The notes below the pieces were generated by a model that worked only from the letters and a program-made list of their open reading frames with translations, was not told the DNA's origin and made no database searches. Position numbers and translations under genes: made by a program. This document shows positions 60,068-64,000 of a stretch of 64,000 nucleotides of DNA, piece by piece; position 1 is the first letter of the stretch, and every line of letters begins with the position of its first letter. The DNA comes from Streptomyces clavuligerus. GTDB taxonomy: Bacteria; Actinomycetota; Actinomycetes; Streptomycetales; Streptomycetaceae. The stretch spans positions 620,001-684,000 of the forward strand of contig NZ_CP027859.1 of the NCBI RefSeq assembly GCF_005519465.1, read 5' to 3'.

Positions 60068-61078
60068 ATGGCCCACCCGCCCGCCACCGCGACCGGCGAC
60101 AGCGATTCGGCTCCCGAGGGCTGGTGGGTGTTCCGCGGGCCCGCCGAGCTGCCCGAGCCGCCGCCCTGGCGCCGCTTCCCCGTCTCCCGCCGCGGTCCGC
60201 ACGCCCAGCGCCATCTGATGAGCCCCGAGGAGATCTCCGTCGTCAACGCCGCGATCCATCTGCGCCGCCCCCTCCTCGTCACGGGACGGCCCGGTACCGG
60301 CAAGAGTTCCCTGGCCCGCGCGCTCGCGGCCGATCTCGGCCTCGGCGATGTGCTGCGCTGGTCCGTCAACAGCCGCTCCACCCTGGCGGACGCGCTCTAC
60401 CGCTACGACGCCGTCGGCCGACTGCGCGAGGCGTCGCTCCAGCGGGAACGCGAACCGCTCCGGGGCGCGGCGCGCCGACTGCGCCGCCGTACCGGACAGG
60501 GCTCGGACATCGGCACCTATCTGCGTCTGGGGCCGCTCGGCACCGCGCTCGCCGCCACCGGCGGACCGCGTGTGCTGCTCATCGACGAGCTGGACAAGTC
60601 GGATATCGACCTCCCCAACGATCTGCTGGTGGTCCTGGAGGAGGGCGAGTTCGAGATCCCCGAGCTGGCCCGGCTGCCCGAGCGCCGGCGGACCGCCGAC
60701 GTCCTCGCCACCGGCAGTCTGGACCGGGTGCGGGTCCACCGCGGGACGGTGTCCTGCGCCCACTTCCCGGTCGTCGTGATGACCAGCAACGGTGAACGGG
60801 AGTTCCCGCCCGCCTTCCTCCGCCGCTGTGTCCGGCTCGACCTGCGCGACCCCGACGAGGCGAGGCTGCGCGACATCGTGCGGCAGAACCTCGGCGAGGA
60901 CGCCCTCGCGCAGGCCGAGGATCTGATCGATGTGTTCCTGCGCCGGGCCGCGGCGCAGACCCTGGCGACCGATCAGCTCCTCGCCGCGGTCCATCTCCGG
61001 GTCACCGGCGCCGACCTGAGCCGCGAGGAGCTGCTGAACGCCGTTCTGCACCGGCTGGACGAAGCCTTCCCCGCATGA
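60068..61078 (+). CDS. MoxR-type AAA+ ATPase
   Basis: The 336-residue ATPase starts at ATG 60068 behind ACGAGGAG. An in-frame ATG overlapping the upstream stop (59939) would add 43 low-complexity residues. It has VTGRPGTGKSSLARAL (Walker A, near 76-90), VLLIDELDKSDIDLPNDLL (Walker B) and PVVVMTSNGEREFPPAFLRR (sensor 1 and arginine finger). The KSD-PND signature is typical of the MoxR branch used in vWA-MoxR-VMAP systems, where it energises the switch between sensor and effector. Its stop overlaps the next start (ATGA). Confidence 0.9.
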   Translation: MAHPPATATGDSDSAPEGWWVFRGPAELPEPPPWRRFPVSRRGPHAQRHLMSPEEISVVNAAIHLRRPLLVTGRPGTGKSSLARALAADLGLGDVLRWSVNSRSTLADALYRYDAVGRLREASLQREREPLRGAARRLRRRTGQGSDIGTYLRLGPLGTALAATGGPRVLLIDELDKSDIDLPNDLLVVLEEGEFEIPELARLPERRRTADVLATGSLDRVRVHRGTVSCAHFPVVVMTSNGEREFPPAFLRRCVRLDLRDPDEARLRDIVRQNLGEDALAQAEDLIDVFLRRAAAQTLATDQLLAAVHLRVTGADLSREELLNAVLHRLDEAFPA

Positions 61079-64000
61079 TCGAGCGGCTGCGTCAGGCCCT
61101 GGGCGGGATGGGGTACGACCTCGGTGCCGCCGAACTCCTCGACGTCCTGTGGCTGGCACGGGTGCTGAACGATGCCGCCGCGACCGCCGCCACCGCCGAC
61201 GGCACAGCACCCGGTACCGCCGCGACCGGCCCCGGACAGCCCTCGGACGACGCGCTGGAGCCGCGCCCTTCCGGCAGCGGCGAGCGGACGGGCGCCGACC
61301 CGCTGTCCGGCACCCCGGCACCGTCCGGGGCGCCGGACGGTACCGGGGACGCGCCCGCCGCCGAGCGGCGGCACAGCCTGTTCGCCGCGCACACCGCCCC
61401 CGCCGGGGCGGCCGGTGCCCCGGCCCGTGCCGTCCGCTCCCCCGGGCCGCGCGCCCTTCCGGGGCTGCACGCCCTGGCCAGGTCGCTGCGTCCGCTGCGC
61501 GGCCACCGCGACCACCGCCACCGTACGGTCGCGGACATCGAGGCCACCGTCCGGCTGACGGCGGAGTCGGGTCTGTTCGACATCGTCGACCGCCCCGAGC
61601 AGGAGCTGCGGCACAGCGCCGTCCTGCTCGTCGACGCCTCGGCCTCCCTGCGGGTGTGGCAGCCGCTCGTCCGGGACGTCCGGCGGCTGCTGGAACGCGG
61701 CGGGGTCTTCCGGGCGGTCCACGTCCACCGCTTCGACCCGCGGGGCGCGAGCCGGGCCGGTTCCGTGGCCCGGTCGGAGTCCCCCGTCGTCCTCGTGCTG
61801 ACCGACGGCGTCGACGGGGCATGGCAGGGGCGGGCGGCGCGCCGGTTCCTCGGGGCGTGGGAGCGGTCGGGTCCGCTGGTCGTCCTTCCGCCCCTGCCGC
61901 GCCGGCTGTGGCGCGGCACGGCCTTCGACGCCGTGCCCCAGCTCCTCGTCGCGGAACGCAGATTCGCCCCGAACAGCGCGCTCGGCGTGATCGACCCCCT
62001 CGGCGGCGGCCCGGTGGAACAGGGCACGGGCCGGCTGCCGGTGCCCGTGGTGCCGCTCTCGCCCGCCGGTCTCTCGGCCTGGGCCAGGCTCCTCACCCGG
62101 CCCGGGGTGCCCCAGCTCCTCGACACCGTCCTGCTCGACGGCCACGGGGAGCCGGGCGCGCCCGGCACGGGCGCACTCTCCGTGGCCGTGCCGGAACCGT
62201 CGGCGGAGGAACGGCTGGACCGCTTCCGGGCCTCGTTCTCCCCGGACGCGTACCGGCTGGCCGTGCGGCTCTCCGCGATCCGTCCACTGAGCCTGCCCGT
62301 CATCCAGCTCCTGCGCATCGCGACCCTGCCCGCCGCCGCCCCCGCCGTCGTCGCCGAGGTGTTCCTCGGGGGCGTCCTCCAGCCGCTGCCGGACGGAGCA
62401 CCTGCCGCAGGGCTGCCGTCGGCCGTGGCCGGTGGCCCGGGTGAACCTCTGTACGACTTCGCGCCCGGGGTACGGGACCTGCTGGCGAGCGGCCTCGGCA
62501 CCGAGCAGTCCATCGAGGTCGTCGAGGCGGTCGGCCGGGCGCTCGAACCGTACATGGGCCGGCTGCCGGACTTCGCGGCGCTGCTCGCCGACCCCGGGGG
62601 CAGCGCCCGCCTGTCGTCTGCGGCGAGCGCGTTCGCGGTGCTCATCGGCCCGGCGCTGGACCGGCTGTACGGCGGGAGCAGGACGGCGGTCCCGGGCGGG
62701 GCCGAGGCGCCGGGGACGGTGGCCGGGCCGGGGCGGCGACCCCCGTCCGGCTCCCTGCGGTTCACCGTGTTCGGCCCTCATCTGGCCCGGCTGGGGGACG
62801 AACCGCTCGCGGTGGGCCCGCCCGAGCGGCGGGCCGTCCTGGCGGCGCTCCTGCTGCACGGGCGTCGGTCCGTGTCGGTCCTGGAGCTGCCGGACGCCGT
62901 GTGGGGCGAGGACGCGCCGGAGTCCGCCCCGCGCACGGTGTCGGCCCATGTCTCGGCGCTGAGCCGCGTTCTCGCTCCCTTCGGCTGCGTCGTCGAGGAG
63001 CAGCCGGACGGGTACCGCCTCCGCGCCGGAGCGGGCGGTGCCGCGGTCCCTCTCGACCTGGACACGGCCGAACGGCTCCATGCCGAGGCCAAGTCGGCCT
63101 ACGCGTCCGGCGACCCCGCGGCGGCGCGGCGGCTGCTCATCGAGGCGTGCGCCCCGCTGGACGGCACCCCGCTGGAGGGGGTCCCGGGGCCCTATGCCGA
63201 GGCCCAGCGTGCCCGGCTGGACGAGTGGCGGCTCCTGCTCGTCGAGAGCCGGGTGGATCTCGATCTGGCGCTCGGAGAGTACGGGGCGCTGCTGCCACGG
63301 CTGGGGCGTCTGGTATCGGTCCATCCGCTGCGGGAGCGTATGCGGGCCCAGTTGATGGTGGCGCTGTACCGGACCGGACAGGTGGCCGAGGCACTGGCCG
63401 CGTACGCCGATGTCCGGCGCCTCCTCGCCGAGGAGCTGGGCATCGAACCGGGGCGTGAACTCCGTTCCGTGCAGCGGTCCATCCTGCAAGGGCTTCCCGC
63501 CGACGCGCTGCGCACCGGCTACCACCCGGCCCTCGCGCCCCCGGTCGCACCGGACGAGCCGTCGTGGCCACCCGCCGAGGGCGTGTGCTTCGCCGTACTG
63601 GGCCCCGTCCGGACCTGGCGGTCGGGCGTGGCCCAGCCGAGCGGGTCACCCCAGCAACGGGCTCTCCTCGCCGCCCTGTTGCTGCGGCAAGGACGCACCG
63701 CCACCGCCTCGGAGCTGATCGACGCTGTCTGGGGCGACGACCCGCCGTCCCAGGCCCTCGCCGCCACCCGTACCTACGCGGCACGGCTGCGCAAGGCCCT
63801 CGGGTCAGGGGTGCTGGTGCGCGAGGCCGGTGGATACGCGCTCCGCTTCGCACCCGGCAGTCTGGATCTCAATGTGGCGGGCGACCTGGCGGCGGAGGCG
63901 GAGCGGGCGCGCACCGCGGACGATCTTCCCCGGGCCCGCGAACTGCTCGTCCGGTCCCTCGCCCTGTGGGACAGCGAACCCCTCGCCTCCGTACCCGGCC
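61075..64000 (+). CDS. vWA-like (SAV_2336-type) protein fused to tandem SARP modules, partial
   Basis: The open frame covers 975 residues and runs past the right edge. Residues about 1-45 (MIERLRQALGGMGYDLGAAE) match the start of SAV_2336-type proteins. A vWA-like domain (about 180-330) has LLVDASASL, a DxSxS metal-site motif (Asp187, Ser189, Ser191), and VLVLTDGVDG. A helical region follows to about 540. From residue 561 (LRFTVFGPHLARLG) come an OmpR-like winged helix and a BTAD domain ending near 810. From about 838 (CFAVLGPVRTWRSG) a second winged helix and BTAD begin. Two SARP DNA-binding modules on a vWA conflict protein are exceptional. Confidence 0.85.
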   Translation, partial: MIERLRQALGGMGYDLGAAELLDVLWLARVLNDAAATAATADGTAPGTAATGPGQPSDDALEPRPSGSGERTGADPLSGTPAPSGAPDGTGDAPAAERRHSLFAAHTAPAGAAGAPARAVRSPGPRALPGLHALARSLRPLRGHRDHRHRTVADIEATVRLTAESGLFDIVDRPEQELRHSAVLLVDASASLRVWQPLVRDVRRLLERGGVFRAVHVHRFDPRGASRAGSVARSESPVVLVLTDGVDGAWQGRAARRFLGAWERSGPLVVLPPLPRRLWRGTAFDAVPQLLVAERRFAPNSALGVIDPLGGGPVEQGTGRLPVPVVPLSPAGLSAWARLLTRPGVPQLLDTVLLDGHGEPGAPGTGALSVAVPEPSAEERLDRFRASFSPDAYRLAVRLSAIRPLSLPVIQLLRIATLPAAAPAVVAEVFLGGVLQPLPDGAPAAGLPSAVAGGPGEPLYDFAPGVRDLLASGLGTEQSIEVVEAVGRALEPYMGRLPDFAALLADPGGSARLSSAASAFAVLIGPALDRLYGGSRTAVPGGAEAPGTVAGPGRRPPSGSLRFTVFGPHLARLGDEPLAVGPPERRAVLAALLLHGRRSVSVLELPDAVWGEDAPESAPRTVSAHVSALSRVLAPFGCVVEEQPDGYRLRAGAGGAAVPLDLDTAERLHAEAKSAYASGDPAAARRLLIEACAPLDGTPLEGVPGPYAEAQRARLDEWRLLLVESRVDLDLALGEYGALLPRLGRLVSVHPLRERMRAQLMVALYRTGQVAEALAAYADVRRLLAEELGIEPGRELRSVQRSILQGLPADALRTGYHPALAPPVAPDEPSWPPAEGVCFAVLGPVRTWRSGVAQPSGSPQQRALLAALLLRQGRTATASELIDAVWGDDPPSQALAATRTYAARLRKALGSGVLVREAGGYALRFAPGSLDLNVAGDLAAEAERARTADDLPRARELLVRSLALWDSEPLASVPG

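Noticed and set aside
1..64000. Integrative element boundaries (tRNA att site, integrase, IS elements)
   Set aside because: No tRNA gene, recombinase, transposase or long terminal repeats were found, although the gene content looks accessory.

Overview
The window is very GC-rich actinobacterial DNA and almost certainly comes from a Streptomyces-type chromosome. GTG and TTG starts, GGAGG-type ribosome sites, leaderless promoters, SARP regulators, a VenA-type lanthipeptide locus, a terpene synthase and a TTA (bldA) codon all point that way. No tRNA, rRNA, integrase, transposase or CRISPR array was seen. The content looks like an accessory region: toxins and lectins, drug resistance, specialised metabolites, remnants of lost genes and a large conflict-type operon.

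Left part (1-15 kb). Positions 1-4367 hold a divergent locus with an aerolysin/ETX-MTX2-like candidate pore former, a small trefoil-like protein and a ricin-lectin/FG-GAP propeller protein. No intact member has a signal peptide. An eroded ars locus follows (intact arsR, an arsO stub, three copies of an ArsR-type operator), then a secreted crystallin-like protein, a SARP/NB-ARC regulator and a GNAT pseudogene broken by micro-duplications. Next come an operon of acyl-CoA dehydrogenase, CysO-like sulfur carrier and hotdog-like protein, and an ABC-F gene behind a leader-peptide attenuator.

Middle (15-34 kb). There is a TetR/FAD-monooxygenase pair, an allantoinase-like deacetylase, a secreted FG-GAP protein and a TetR/DHA2-efflux pair. 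These are followed by a secreted lysyl oxidase with a His-rich linker and a lectin/PI-PLC/beta-helix fusion protein behind a structured leader. A CsoR-type site controls a His-rich protein and an MFS transporter. A fused relic of an ABC ATPase, histidine kinase and LuxR regulator lies next to a bldA-dependent terpene synthase.

Right part (34-57 kb). Three consecutive genes look able to defeat ribosome-targeting drugs: an AviRb-like 23S rRNA methyltransferase, an OleD/Mgt-type macrolide glycosyltransferase and a Vat-type acetyltransferase. The glycosyltransferase has a 9-codon leader peptide and alternative RNA stems. A complete class IV lanthipeptide cluster (lanL, lanA, lanT, lanH) follows. 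After that come a 1,614-residue DUF11 repeat surface protein, an L,D-transpeptidase, an ECF-sigma/M48-LysM protease operon and calcium-binding and small conserved proteins.

Right edge (57-64 kb). Four tightly coupled genes encode a Trypco1 protein, a trypsin-like protease with a VMAP-C-like tail, a MoxR-type AAA+ ATPase and a vWA-like protein fused to two tandem SARP (winged-helix plus BTAD) modules. This is a vWA-MoxR-VMAP ternary conflict system. The double SARP fusion on the vWA partner is the most unusual architecture in the window, and the gene runs off the right end.
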